Source of the DNA: Mesobacillus foraminis
GTDB taxonomy: Bacteria; Bacillota; Bacilli; Bacillales; Cytobacillaceae
Assembly: GCF_004340465.1 (NCBI RefSeq)
Contig: NZ_SLVV01000002.1
Span: 372,001 to 436,000, forward strand
Length of the DNA: 64,000 bases
Direction of reading: 5' to 3'
The stretch's first letter is position 1. The number at the start of each line of letters is the position of its first letter. Positions 43,306-55,194 of this stretch are shown here, one piece after another. The position numbers were made by a program, and so were the translations under genes. The notes under the pieces were generated by a model. That model was not told where the DNA came from. It made no database searches and was given only the letters and a program-made list of their open reading frames with translations.

Positions 43306-44208
43306 TTACCCCTTAACGGCACCAATGGTGATACCTGAAATGAAGTACTTCTGCACGAACGGATAAAATAGGATAACCGGTCCAGTGGCTACTACTGCTG
43401 TTGCCATTTTCATCGTTTCCAAAGGTATATCCTGCGCCGGTACATTAGAGGCGGCAGCCGAGTTCCTGATAAAGTCAGCGCTTGTGACTACGTTATAAAG
43501 AAACAGCTGCAATGGCCTGTACTCCATATTGGGTGAAAGAAAAAGCATGGAATTATACCACTCATTCCAATACCCCAGTGCGATGAATAGTCCTATTGTC
43601 GCCAAGGCTGGAGTGGACATTGGCAGGATGATTTTTAAAAAGATGGTGAAATCACCGGCTCCATCCATTTTCGCGGATTCCGTAATTTCATGCGGAATCG
43701 ACTTTGTAAACGCCTTCATCATAATGATCAGAAAAGGACTCAGCAATCCAGGAAGCAGTACGGCCAGGTAATTATCCTGAAGATGAAGGTACTTCGTCAT
43801 CAGAAGGTAAAACGGGACAAGTCCACCTGAAAAAAGGGTTGTAAAGTAGATATAGAAAGATATTTTATTGCGGTACAGGAAATCCTGGCGCTGCAGGGCA
43901 TAACCTGTCATCGCTATAATAAACAAACCTACTGCTGTCCCGACAATCGTAATAGCCAGCGTTACGAAGTATGATCCAATGACAAGTCTTGGATTCTTAA
44001 AAACAATTTCATAGGCAAACGTGGAAAATTCTTTTGGCCAAAGAGCAAACCCACTTTCCATAATTGCTTTCTCGGATGAGAAGGATGACGACACGATCAA
44101 GATGAATGGGAATAGACAGCATAGTGCAAAAAGGCCAATAAAACCATATCCGATGATCCGGACCATTATCGTAGAAGTATCGATATTTCGTCTGGATGTT
44201 TGTTCCAT
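43306..44208 (-). CDS. Carbohydrate ABC transporter permease (LplC/YtcP-like)
   Basis: 300 aa, ATG 44208 behind AAGGAGGGG. Six membrane helices with the binding-protein-dependent transport signature 'EITESAKMDGAGDFTIFLKIILPMSTPALATIGLFIALGYWNEWYN' (EAA loop). MalG-type half of the heterodimeric channel. It follows the LplB-like gene by 15 bases and precedes the binding-protein gene by 72. Confidence 0.93.
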   Translation of the reverse strand: MEQTSRRNIDTSTIMVRIIGYGFIGLFALCCLFPFILIVSSSFSSEKAIMESGFALWPKEFSTFAYEIVFKNPRLVIGSYFVTLAITIVGTAVGLFIIAMTGYALQRQDFLYRNKISFYIYFTTLFSGGLVPFYLLMTKYLHLQDNYLAVLLPGLLSPFLIIMMKAFTKSIPHEITESAKMDGAGDFTIFLKIILPMSTPALATIGLFIALGYWNEWYNSMLFLSPNMEYRPLQLFLYNVVTSADFIRNSAAASNVPAQDIPLETMKMATAVVATGPVILFYPFVQKYFISGITIGAVKG

Positions 44209-44223
44209 AAGTACGCCCCTCCT

Positions 44224-45198
44224 TTAAAACAGTGAGTTTTCCGGTGAAACCTTTCTAATAATCCAGTTGGCTGTGAGGACAATGACCAGTCCAAAAACAG
44301 ATTGATATAAGCTTACGGCACTTCCCAATGAGAAGTTAAAATTAGTCATCAATGTTCGGAACACGTAGGTTTCAATAATATCTGTTGTTGGATAGAGCAT
44401 CGTATTGTTTGCACCAACAAGGTTATAAAACAAACCGAAATTACCTTTTAATACTCCGCCTAAGGAGAACAGCAGCAAGATGATGAACGTGGGCTTAAGC
44501 CAAGGGATGATGATATATCTAATACGCTGGAAAGCATTGGCCCCATCGATTTCAGCTGCTTCCAAAATGGATTTATCAAGACCCATGATGGCGGCAAAAT
44601 AGACGATTGACCCGTAGCCTGTGGATTGCCAAAGGAAAGTGATGACAATTATGTAAGGCCAAATTTCTGGATTTGAATAAGTCTGCACTGGATCCAGGCC
44701 AACCATTTTTAAAAATGAATTCAGAACACCATAATCGTAACTAAGGATGTTGTAGGCCAGTAATCCAACCAGAACCGCGGAAATGAAGTGTGGAAGGAAC
44801 ATGATGGTTTGTGAAACTTTTTTGAACCATTTGTTTGTGAGCTCGTTAAGCATGATAGCTACTGCTATTTGCAGGATATTTCCCAGTACAATGAAAGCCA
44901 GGTTGTAAGCAATCGTATTAAAGGTCAGCTTCCAAAGGTCACCAGTCATAACCAAAAATTTGAAATTATCAAACCCAACGAAAGCGCTGTCAAAAATCCC
45001 GAGCGAGTAATCATAATTTACAAATGCAAGATACAGACCCGGCATTGGCAGATAAGCAAATATAGCAAAGAAAATAATGGCAGGCATGCACATAAGTAGA
45101 AGGGTACGGTGCTTCCACAGCCTTTTAAAAACAGACTCTTTCGTTTTTGTTTTAACAACAACGGTCGGTGATTGCACAGTAACGGCTTCAGTTTTCAT
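44224..45198 (-). CDS. Carbohydrate ABC transporter permease (LplB/YteP-like)
   Basis: 324 aa, ATG 45198 behind GGGGGGG. N-terminal cytoplasmic stretch then six membrane helices; the EAA loop reads 'ILEAAEIDGANAFQRIRYIIIPWLKPTFIILLLF'. MalF-type partner of the downstream permease. First gene of the transporter operon, preceded by a 555-bp leader that carries a cre-like site and two LacI-type operators. Confidence 0.93.
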   Translation of the reverse strand: MKTEAVTVQSPTVVVKTKTKESVFKRLWKHRTLLLMCMPAIIFFAIFAYLPMPGLYLAFVNYDYSLGIFDSAFVGFDNFKFLVMTGDLWKLTFNTIAYNLAFIVLGNILQIAVAIMLNELTNKWFKKVSQTIMFLPHFISAVLVGLLAYNILSYDYGVLNSFLKMVGLDPVQTYSNPEIWPYIIVITFLWQSTGYGSIVYFAAIMGLDKSILEAAEIDGANAFQRIRYIIIPWLKPTFIILLLFSLGGVLKGNFGLFYNLVGANNTMLYPTTDIIETYVFRTLMTNFNFSLGSAVSLYQSVFGLVIVLTANWIIRKVSPENSLF

Positions 45199-45373
45199 TT
45201 AAATCCCCCCCTGAATAAACAACATGATCTGGACCAAAAACGATGAAATAAGCGAATGACAAGGTGACCTGGTAAACAACTAATCTACTGCCTTCCCTGA
45301 CTAGTAAAAGGTTTCCCTTTTAAAGGAAAACTTCTTCATAAAAATGAATAATGGCAAAAAATCGGCTGATAAA

Positions 45374-45561
45374 TGAAACGGGTTTCAAAAATATTAAGAA
45401 ATTTTCCCCACATCCTATCAAACTTAGATTATATTCATGCGTTCCAGCTACCGAAATGAAACGGGTTTCAAACATTTTTGAGTTGATACAGCTACTTTTG
45501 TACCACCATAGTATCTCTTAAAATCAACTTGTTTGAAAACGGTTACTATGCCCTAATTATA
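45374..45561 (-). promoter_or_regulatory. lpl-type promoter with cre and two LacI operators
   Basis: On the minus strand a TATAAT -10 box (45561-45556) has a weak TTTACT 17 bases upstream. Just downstream of it lies TGAAAACGGTTACT (45534-45547), which matches the cre consensus at 13 of 14 positions, so CcpA could act as a roadblock. Two identical palindromes TGAAACGGGTTTCA follow in the leader at 45457-45470 and 45374-45387. The same operator sequence occurs upstream of lacZ and, in variant form, before the LacI-type regulator, which therefore probably controls all three. Stretches 45199-45373 and 45562-45754 show no further gene. Confidence 0.82.
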
Positions 45562-45754
45562 GTCCGCCTCCTATTAAAAGTAAATAATATTATTTTTAAT
45601 AATTCAAATTATTTTTAAATTTATAATATTACAAACTTACTTATAGCGCTTGGATATGTATTAAATAGGTTTCATGACAATTAAACAGGCAATAGTATAT
45701 CGCATGTCCCCTTAGCCTACGAATAAAGAAGCCAAGGGAACACACGGATTCATG

Positions 45755-48931
<3,177 letters not shown>

Positions 48932-48949
48932 CTATTAAGGTTTAAATTT

Positions 48950-49026
48950 TGAAACCCGTTTCATTACGACCGAAAAAAGAGATATTTCTCTTTTCCTGGT
49001 AAATATGTTTACCACTAAATAGTATA
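48950..49026 (-). promoter_or_regulatory. lacZ promoter with two inverted-repeat operators
   Basis: On the minus strand a TATACT -10 box (49026-49021) is followed by the inverted repeat TGGTAAACATATTTACCA (49014-48997), then by TGAAACGGGTTTCA (48963-48950). The latter equals the two lpl operators. The first repeat has different half-sites (TGGTAAA) and is well placed to block initiation; it could bind a second regulator. Confidence 0.78.
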
Positions 49027-49059
49027 CCGAATTTTAGAAAAATTCAATATACTATTTTG

Positions 49060-50094
49060 TCACTTTGTGTAAAATTTACAAGAATCCCTTAATATGAGTG
49101 ATGTTGGAACAACCGTTTCTTTCTCTGCTTCTTTCCCATTAATCAAATCTACTAATACATTAATGGCCGTTTGACCCAGCTGATCATAGTTCTGGTTTAC
49201 AGTCGTAATACCAGGAGGGAAATACTGTGCCAAATAGATATCATCAAAGCCCACAACTGAAATATCATCTGGAACCTTTAACCCAAATTTGGTAAGAACC
49301 CTTATGACCCCAATGGCGACTAAATCATTCGCACAGATTACTGCTGTCGGCCTTTCTTTTAAGTAAAGCAATTTTGAGGCAACTTCCTCACCTGATTCAA
49401 TATTAAATCCATCACCAATCATCCAATCGCTGTTGACGACTAACCCTTTGTTTTTCATCACATTCAAAAAAGTATTCTTTTTAAGGTCCGTTGAACTGAT
49501 TCCTTCTACTCCGCCAAGAAAGCCTATCTTTTTATGATTTAAATTGACCAATAGTTCAACAAGCTTTTCAATCCCTATTTCCTCATTCGTTCTGACAATA
49601 TGGGCATCTACCCCCGTCATTTGGCCATTAACAAAAACAACAGGAACCCTTTCCATCACTTTCTTTATTTCCTCGGCATATTGCTCATCGGTGTCCGTGG
49701 CATTGATTCTTCCGCCAAGGTAGATAATCCCATCCACCTGTTTTTCTACTAAACTCTGCAAATATTTAGATTCATTTTCTGAATTGTTCATGGTATTGCA
49801 CAAAAATGTGGTATACCCTAGTTCCAAAGCATATGCTTCTCCTTTTTGAACCAGTGTTGAAAAAAACGGATGATTAATGTCCGGCAAAATAAAACCAATT
49901 GTTTTGGAGGACTTATGCAATAAACTTCTTGCTAAACTGTTAGGCCTGAAATTATGTTTTTCAATAACATCAATGATTCTCTGCATGGTCTTTGGCCGAA
50001 CTTTCGCATTTCCGGTTAAAACCCTCGAAACAGTAGCTGGGGACACATTAGATTCTTTAGCAATGTCATATATTGTTACATTTTCCTTCTTCAT
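49060..50094 (-). CDS. LacI family regulator of the galactoside locus
   Basis: 344 aa from ATG 50094 (MKKENVTIYDIAKESNVS) with GGAGGATAG upstream; the frame is open further but without a site. N-terminal LacI helix-turn-helix and hinge: 'TIYDIAKESNVSPATVSRVLTGNAKVRPKTMQRI' and 'RPNSLARSLLHKSSKTIGFILPDINHPFFS'. A periplasmic-binding-protein-like effector domain follows ('DGIIYLGGR', 'AVICANDLVAIGVIRVL', 'DISVVGFDDIYLAQYFPPGITTV'). The sugar ligand cannot be read. It probably binds TGAAACNNNTTTCA-type operators found before itself, lacZ and the lpl operon. Confidence 0.92.
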   Translation of the reverse strand: MKKENVTIYDIAKESNVSPATVSRVLTGNAKVRPKTMQRIIDVIEKHNFRPNSLARSLLHKSSKTIGFILPDINHPFFSTLVQKGEAYALELGYTTFLCNTMNNSENESKYLQSLVEKQVDGIIYLGGRINATDTDEQYAEEIKKVMERVPVVFVNGQMTGVDAHIVRTNEEIGIEKLVELLVNLNHKKIGFLGGVEGISSTDLKKNTFLNVMKNKGLVVNSDWMIGDGFNIESGEEVASKLLYLKERPTAVICANDLVAIGVIRVLTKFGLKVPDDISVVGFDDIYLAQYFPPGITTVNQNYDQLGQTAINVLVDLINGKEAEKETVVPTSLILRDSCKFYTK

Positions 50095-50141
50095 AACTAT
50101 CCTCCACCGCCAGGATGATTTCATCGTTTCCGTATAGGAAA

Positions 50142-50155
50142 TGAAACCGATTTCA
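50142..50155 (-). promoter_or_regulatory. Operator before the LacI-family gene
   Basis: TGAAACCGATTTCA is a variant of the TGAAACGGGTTTCA sites of the locus; it lies 48 bases before the start codon, which fits autoregulation. Confidence 0.7.
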
Positions 50156-50324
50156 CCCAATTGTAATGCGATATCAGCCATTAGTCAACACAAAACAATC
50201 GGTATGTCGGCAAGGTGGGAGAACCTGTTTGGGACCCTTGGTATAGAATTATTCAATTAACTATTCCAGAAACAATTATGTCAGCTAATAAGAGTAAAAA
50301 ACCGCTTTATTTATTGAAAAACCA

Positions 50325-50850
50325 GTGTCCAGCTTGTGAAAACAGGTAAAGGACCGGCTTTGCAGCTGATCCATTGGGGACTAAGCAGGGTGGTGCCTTA
50401 GGTTAGTGGCTAAAACTGAGTGAGGAGAACACTTTTAATTGATTTATTGAGCGTTGTAAAACGGTTACTAGTCTTTATGCATCGATTTTTTCAACTTATG
50501 CATCGATTCTTGAATTTTATGCATCGATTATTTTCGTTTATGCATTGATTCTTCTGCTTTATTAAAAAACCTGTGTCCGGCCTGTGAAAACAGGTAAAGG
50601 ACCAGCTTTGCAGCTGATCCATTGGGGACTAGGCAGGGTGGTGCCTTAGTTTAGTGGCCAAAACTGGGTGAGGAGAACACTTTTAATTGAATTGTTGAGC
50701 GTTATAAAAACCGTTACTGGCTTTTATGCTTCGATTTTTTCAACTTATGCATAGATTATTAGACTTTATGCATTGATTATTTTCGTTTATGCATCGATTC
50801 TTCTGCTTTATTGAAAAACCTGTGTCCAGCTTGTGAAAATAACAAGAAGA
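50325..50850. repeat. 248-bp tandem duplication with inner 21-bp ATGCATCGATT repeats
   Basis: A unit starting near GTGTCCAGCTTGTGAAAAC occurs at 50325-50572 and 50573-50821, and restarts for some 30 bases at 50822. Copies differ at scattered positions. Each contains a conserved block (CAGCTTTGCAGCTGATCC...) and then four words TTATGCATCGATT spaced 21 bp apart; ATGCAT and ATCGAT are overlapping palindromes. Other words include GGGTGAGGAGAACAC. The array shows no ribosome site or sustained frame. Flanking bases 50156-50324 and 50851-51100 hold nothing I can support; a 60-codon minus-strand frame at 50808-50990 overlaps the repeat end and is doubtful. Confidence 0.88.
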
Positions 50851-51100
50851 ACTTGTACCTGGAGCAATCCTATAAATTTAACTACCTCGGGCGCATAGGA
50901 ACGGGCGATCGCGGCTAAAATATGAATTTCAGTTTCACCTAAATTTGTAAAAACCATTTTTAAAAGTATCTTTACAGCGATTCTTCTCAATAATGTTATT
51001 CATCTTTATAAGTTAATTACAATAGAATCATCCTTGAATAGGGAATGTTCTTTCCCTCATCAATCACATTTAGAAAAGCCAAACCTGATGAAGTACAATC

Positions 51101-51241
51101 CTACACCAGCAATTCATCGCCTAACAGTTTTAGTTTTTTATCGATCGCCAATTTTGCTTTAGGGCAAGTAATCTTTTTGTATTCATTAATAAGCCGTCCT
51201 ATTTCCTCAATAATATATAAATAATACTCTTCTGAATGCAT
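51101..51241 (-). CDS. 46-residue protein behind a c-di-GMP riboswitch
   Basis: ATG 51241 with GAGGT five bases upstream; stop TAG at 51101. The product (MHSEEYYLYIIEEIGRLINEYKK...LGDELLV) is one amphipathic helix-rich chain with one Cys (ITCPKAK). It looks vaguely like short Spo0E- or Sda-sized regulators but lacks the SQELD and other defining motifs, so no function is proposed. It is the only gene downstream of the c-di-GMP-I riboswitch terminator, 42 bases after it. Coding status rests on the ribosome site and codon-like composition. Confidence 0.55.
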   Translation of the reverse strand: MHSEEYYLYIIEEIGRLINEYKKITCPKAKLAIDKKLKLLGDELLV

Positions 51242-51282
51242 AGAATACCTCACAAAAAATTTTATTGCTTTATTTTAATTAA

Positions 51283-51420
51283 AAATAAAAGCTCACCAAA
51301 TAAGATTGGTGAGCTTACATCCAACCATATTAGGTAACCCGGCGATCATTGCTAATTATTAGCTTTAGACCCGTAGCTTTGCGTCCTTACTTTTCAATAA
51401 GTTTGCCATTATCTTAGGTT
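51283..51420 (-). promoter_or_regulatory. c-di-GMP-I (GEMM) riboswitch with terminator
   Basis: On the minus strand (51420 to 51329): ATGGCAAACTTATTGAAAAG, then TAAGGACGCAAAGC, GGGTCTAAAG and CGCCGGGTTACC. These are the GGCAAAC, GAAA tetraloop, GGACGCAAAGC and GGGTTACC landmarks of the GEMM aptamer in correct order. A terminator follows (GCTCACCAA / TTGGTGAGC with TTTTATTTTT, 51316-51283). The NIS operon ends about 300 bases upstream (51722); the stretch 51421-51721 is AT-rich and should hold the promoter of this leader. Confidence 0.93.
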
Positions 51421-51721
51421 TTAATTTTATAAGTATTCTCTTTGCTATTATGCTTTTTGGAATAGTTCTTCTTCAATTCACTTCAGTGTTTATCCTACCT
51501 CTGCATACATGTGTTCTTAAATTTAGTTTACCATATATAAAACGAGGAATCTCATACTTTGCTTTCTTTATTATAAAATATTATCTGGAACTTACAAAAT
51601 TGTTTTTATAGACTTGGATCTCTCATATAGACAACAGGCAGATTCACTTGGTTTCTATTTTATTAAAATAAGAATTCCGCCTATAGTGATTTTTTAAAGT
51701 CACTCAATCTCTTTTGAATTT

Positions 51722-52975
51722 CTAAACGAGGTTGATACTATCATGTAATGCCCATATATTTGTGCCTGCTGCTTTTTCCTCGCCGAGTATTGAATCCTCT
51801 TCAATGTACAGGTGCTCGGGATGCGGGTGGCTCAGGAAATCATGATGGGAGATCGACCATGCGTAGGCCCCTGCATAACTGAACAGAAGAATATCCCCCA
51901 CCCTCATTTTTGGAACTCTTATATCCCTCGCAAGTATATCGTTCGGGGTGCACAGCTCCCCTGCCACTGTAACCAAAGCACCACTCACTTCCTGGCGAAC
52001 AAAAGGATACGGCCAGTTTTCTATAGGCACAATCGTAAAAGGGTGACTTTGTTTCCAGGCTGCCGGCAGTCGAAAATGATGGCTTCCCCCGCGAATGACA
52101 CAGAAATGATGACCATGGTTCTTTTTAATATCTAAAATCTCTGCTGCATAATAGCCTGAAGACGAAGTGATGAAACGGCCGCATTCAAAAAGCACATTCC
52201 AATTTGAGCCTTGATACTTTGCCAATGTTTTTTCCAGACGCGCCATTAAGTCAGCCCAGTCAAACTGATTTTCAATATCCTTGTAGTTGATTCCGACTCC
52301 ACCGCCAACATTTACATAAGTAATGTCGATGTCCCATTCCGTTCCCCATTTGTCCGCCTTTCCAAAACAATGCTCGACAAACTCGGCATGAGTTCTGGCA
52401 TCACAATTATTGGACATTGCATGAAAATGAAAACCAGCAAGTTTGATATTTGGCAGCTGGTTTGCTAATGCAATTGCCGCATGAATATCGGATTCATCGA
52501 TGCCGAATTGTGTCGGTACACCTGCCATTTTAAGTTTGGCGTTTGGAACTGCATCACGTAAATTGACCCGGAGCAAGATCGTTACAACGACTCCCTTTTG
52601 ACCGGCAATGTGATTGAGCAGCTGCAATTCATGAAGACTCTCCACATGCAGGAGCTGCACCCTGTGATGGATAGCTCCTTCCATTTCCTCACGGGTTTTA
52701 CCGGGACCGCCAAACAAAATAGCTATGTTCTTATCCACTGCCCTTACTTTTTCAATCTCTCCCAATGAAGCCACTTCGAACCCATGGACTAAGGGAGCCA
52801 AGGTTTTCAGCAGAGTAGCATCGGAGTTAGCTTTAATCGCATAGAATAATTGACATGGTGGTGGCATGGTGGCTAGTAACTGACTGACATGCTGCCGCAA
52901 TTTCGGCAAATCATATAAATAAGCACAAAAAGGTTTCTCCCTTTCCGCCTTCAGAGATTGTATGATTGTTTCCAT
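51722..52975 (-). CDS. Type III PLP-dependent decarboxylase of the siderophore operon
   Basis: 417 aa from ATG 52975 (METIIQSLK); a GTG five codons earlier also exists, with GGAG ambiguous between them. Alanine-racemase fold: PLP Lys in 'LFYAIKANSD', 'FEVASLGEIEKV', 'GFHFHAMSNN', 'YVNVGGGVGINY', 'FECGRFIT', and the C-terminal domain with 'ELCTPNDIL' and 'FSYAGAYAWS'. It resembles diaminopimelate/ornithine decarboxylases and SbnH, which decarboxylates a citryl-diaminopropionate intermediate in staphyloferrin B synthesis. Third gene of the operon, about 100 bases after the second synthetase. Confidence 0.87.
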   Translation of the reverse strand: METIIQSLKAEREKPFCAYLYDLPKLRQHVSQLLATMPPPCQLFYAIKANSDATLLKTLAPLVHGFEVASLGEIEKVRAVDKNIAILFGGPGKTREEMEGAIHHRVQLLHVESLHELQLLNHIAGQKGVVVTILLRVNLRDAVPNAKLKMAGVPTQFGIDESDIHAAIALANQLPNIKLAGFHFHAMSNNCDARTHAEFVEHCFGKADKWGTEWDIDITYVNVGGGVGINYKDIENQFDWADLMARLEKTLAKYQGSNWNVLFECGRFITSSSGYYAAEILDIKKNHGHHFCVIRGGSHHFRLPAAWKQSHPFTIVPIENWPYPFVRQEVSGALVTVAGELCTPNDILARDIRVPKMRVGDILLFSYAGAYAWSISHHDFLSHPHPEHLYIEEDSILGEEKAAGTNIWALHDSINLV

Positions 52976-53079
52976 CGTCGTTCCATTCACTCCAATTTAG
53001 TAAAAATAACTTCTCAGCAGGCTGCCACAAAAAAATGTTGAACCTTTGTGTTATAAGGGGATCTGTTAAAAATACACAA

Positions 53080-55194
53080 CTACTTTTGCCCCCAATATTT
53101 GTGCAGGGGATTATGAACGATGGAGTACGAGTATCCATGCCCCTCTGGTTCCAGCCGCATTTTTGTCAGTGCCTTATGGTCTACTTCTGCCTGGTACAAG
53201 GTCTCCCTGTCTATGCGCACCTGTTCGGCATATCGCGGAATAATTTCGATTTTGTCGAACACCGTCTCACAGATGTCGTAAACCTCTTTCCACAGGTCAT
53301 CCTCCTGGAGTCCAAAATGTTCACATGCCTGCAAAATCAATTCACCGCAATGATTTTGGAATACCGTATAAAACACCTTATTGTGCATGTCCTTAAGATT
53401 GTCTGTCACAGTTGCTGAGCCAGGATAAAACGGAGGTTCTATCTGATGCTGCTGCAGCCTGTCCTGATAAATTCTTGCTCCTCCCCAATCCCTGAAAAGC
53501 ATCCGGGTTGGGCGTCCCTTCCTGTAAACCATTACGCTGTTCTGCAAATGACCTTCCAATCCTACACCATACTTAACCATAAGGGTGAGGAAACCCGGCA
53601 AGGCGACAGAAAGATAATCTAATACAAATTGAAATGCCGCCTTTTGGAGGGACGGCTCTCCCCGTTCCTCGGCATAGTATTGAACAATCTCAGCAAATAC
53701 TGGACCCTCCGAGAAGGGTGACTCCGCAAACAGTGAGCTTCCTACAATTGCTACTTCGTCGGCTCCAACAAAGTTTTCAACATTCTCACGGATCACGGCG
53801 GACAGGTTTCGGCTTTTCAGCTCATGAAGTTCTTTATTCTTCTCCTCATCTCCCACCTTAAAGTTAAATCCCGCACATTCACACACTGGTACAAACGTTT
53901 CCGAGAGGCTCTTTTCCTTCTTCAAAATGGAAGAGATCATAGAGGTAAATACCGCTGCATTATTTGTTGTATTGGGCGATATGGAGCGAACCGTTGATGT
54001 CATCTGGCTGTTGACAGCTACCTTTATCGCATATTTTGTCCCTCCCTCCCCCGTTTGGGGAACGAGTGTCCTGAAAGAAGATGTCGCCCCGCTCGGAATG
54101 CTCATCCCGTCGACAGGGATTACAACCCCCTCCTTGATTTCCTGTTTGTAGATCACAGGTAACGTGTTTTCCATCTGCCAAGGATGGACCGGGACAAATA
54201 CGTAATCGTCAGCCAACTCCCTTTTGAACTGCTGTTCGACAGCCATCTGCAATTGCGGATACTGCTTAAAGAGAAAAGCATTTGGCTTCTCTTCCTCTTT
54301 GTCTATGTAGCTCCATTCGGCAAAATCCTTATGAATTCCGACAAACTGAATACCAACTACACCATCAAATTCAGGAGAGTAACGAAAAACATCGTCCGGT
54401 TCCAGGCCAATTTTCGTTTTGGCACCAGGATGGAGATTATGCCCTTCTAAGGATAACTGTTCAAAAAATAAGCTTGAATCGAATTGATGATTTCTTTTCT
54501 TTTGGAGAAATACCCAATCAATCACATTGGCCACACCATACTCGGAGGCATTGTTTTGAAGGTCCTTTTTTTTATAATCCCAATAGGCATAGGAAAGGGC
54601 GAGATTTGCACTTCCGTTCCTCACTTCTGAAGCCAGCTTTACCCATGAGTTTTTCTCTCCAGCGTGGTTGGCTTTTTCTTTCGTCCTCATAAGCTGAAGC
54701 AATTCAATGGCATGTTCGATCGTTCTGACTCCTTCTCTGGAAACATATAAAATGTCCCTGTCAACCTCTGTCCGATCAAATGCATACATATTAATAACAG
54801 GAAAAACGAGACAATCCTCACCTGAAAGTGGATATAACTTATAGACTTTTTTTCTATTTAATCCGTATAACTTAAGGACGTCTTCCATCATTTTGCGAAA
54901 AGACTCATCCAGGGCTGGGACATTTAAAGAATGGGCAACGTCAGCTGCACATAAGTCATAGGAACTTGAAGTAAGGCCCATGATATCCTCACGCAACATA
55001 GAACCTGCCAGCCTGAGTAGTATTCCTTGGCGACCTTTATTAATAAAGGGCTTATAGTTCAAAACACGATCTGGATAAAGAACCTTCAAAAATGATAGGA
55101 TTTCTATTTCCTCTTCCAGCAGGTCCCCGTTCCTTACCGTTTCATAGGCGCAGCTGAGTTCATCCTGGGGTACTGCCATTGTGCTGAATTTCAA
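53080..55194 (-). CDS. IucA/IucC family NIS siderophore synthetase (second)
   Basis: 704 aa from TTG 55194, whose TTGA overlaps the stop of the previous gene, with AAAGGAGAG upstream; an ATG seven codons earlier lies inside that site. NIS synthetases use ATP to join a carboxylate (citrate) to an amine or hydroxyl. Family signatures: 'EGHNLHPGAKTKIGLEPDDV', 'VFVPVHPWQMENTLP', 'MTSTVRSISPNTTNNAAV', 'GLEGHLQNSVMVYRKG' and 'MLFRDWGGARIY', plus a FhuF-like C-terminus. It is about 100 residues longer than IucA; the extra length lies at the N-terminus. Confidence 0.9.
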   Translation of the reverse strand: MKFSTMAVPQDELSCAYETVRNGDLLEEEIEILSFLKVLYPDRVLNYKPFINKGRQGILLRLAGSMLREDIMGLTSSSYDLCAADVAHSLNVPALDESFRKMMEDVLKLYGLNRKKVYKLYPLSGEDCLVFPVINMYAFDRTEVDRDILYVSREGVRTIEHAIELLQLMRTKEKANHAGEKNSWVKLASEVRNGSANLALSYAYWDYKKKDLQNNASEYGVANVIDWVFLQKKRNHQFDSSLFFEQLSLEGHNLHPGAKTKIGLEPDDVFRYSPEFDGVVGIQFVGIHKDFAEWSYIDKEEEKPNAFLFKQYPQLQMAVEQQFKRELADDYVFVPVHPWQMENTLPVIYKQEIKEGVVIPVDGMSIPSGATSSFRTLVPQTGEGGTKYAIKVAVNSQMTSTVRSISPNTTNNAAVFTSMISSILKKEKSLSETFVPVCECAGFNFKVGDEEKNKELHELKSRNLSAVIRENVENFVGADEVAIVGSSLFAESPFSEGPVFAEIVQYYAEERGEPSLQKAAFQFVLDYLSVALPGFLTLMVKYGVGLEGHLQNSVMVYRKGRPTRMLFRDWGGARIYQDRLQQHQIEPPFYPGSATVTDNLKDMHNKVFYTVFQNHCGELILQACEHFGLQEDDLWKEVYDICETVFDKIEIIPRYAEQVRIDRETLYQAEVDHKALTKMRLEPEGHGYSYSIVHNPLHKYWGQK

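Noticed and set aside
50808-50990. 60-codon minus-strand frame at the end of the 248-bp repeat
   Set aside because: It starts in unique DNA and ends in the repeat, and lacks a good ribosome site. It may be a fragment, but I cannot support a gene.
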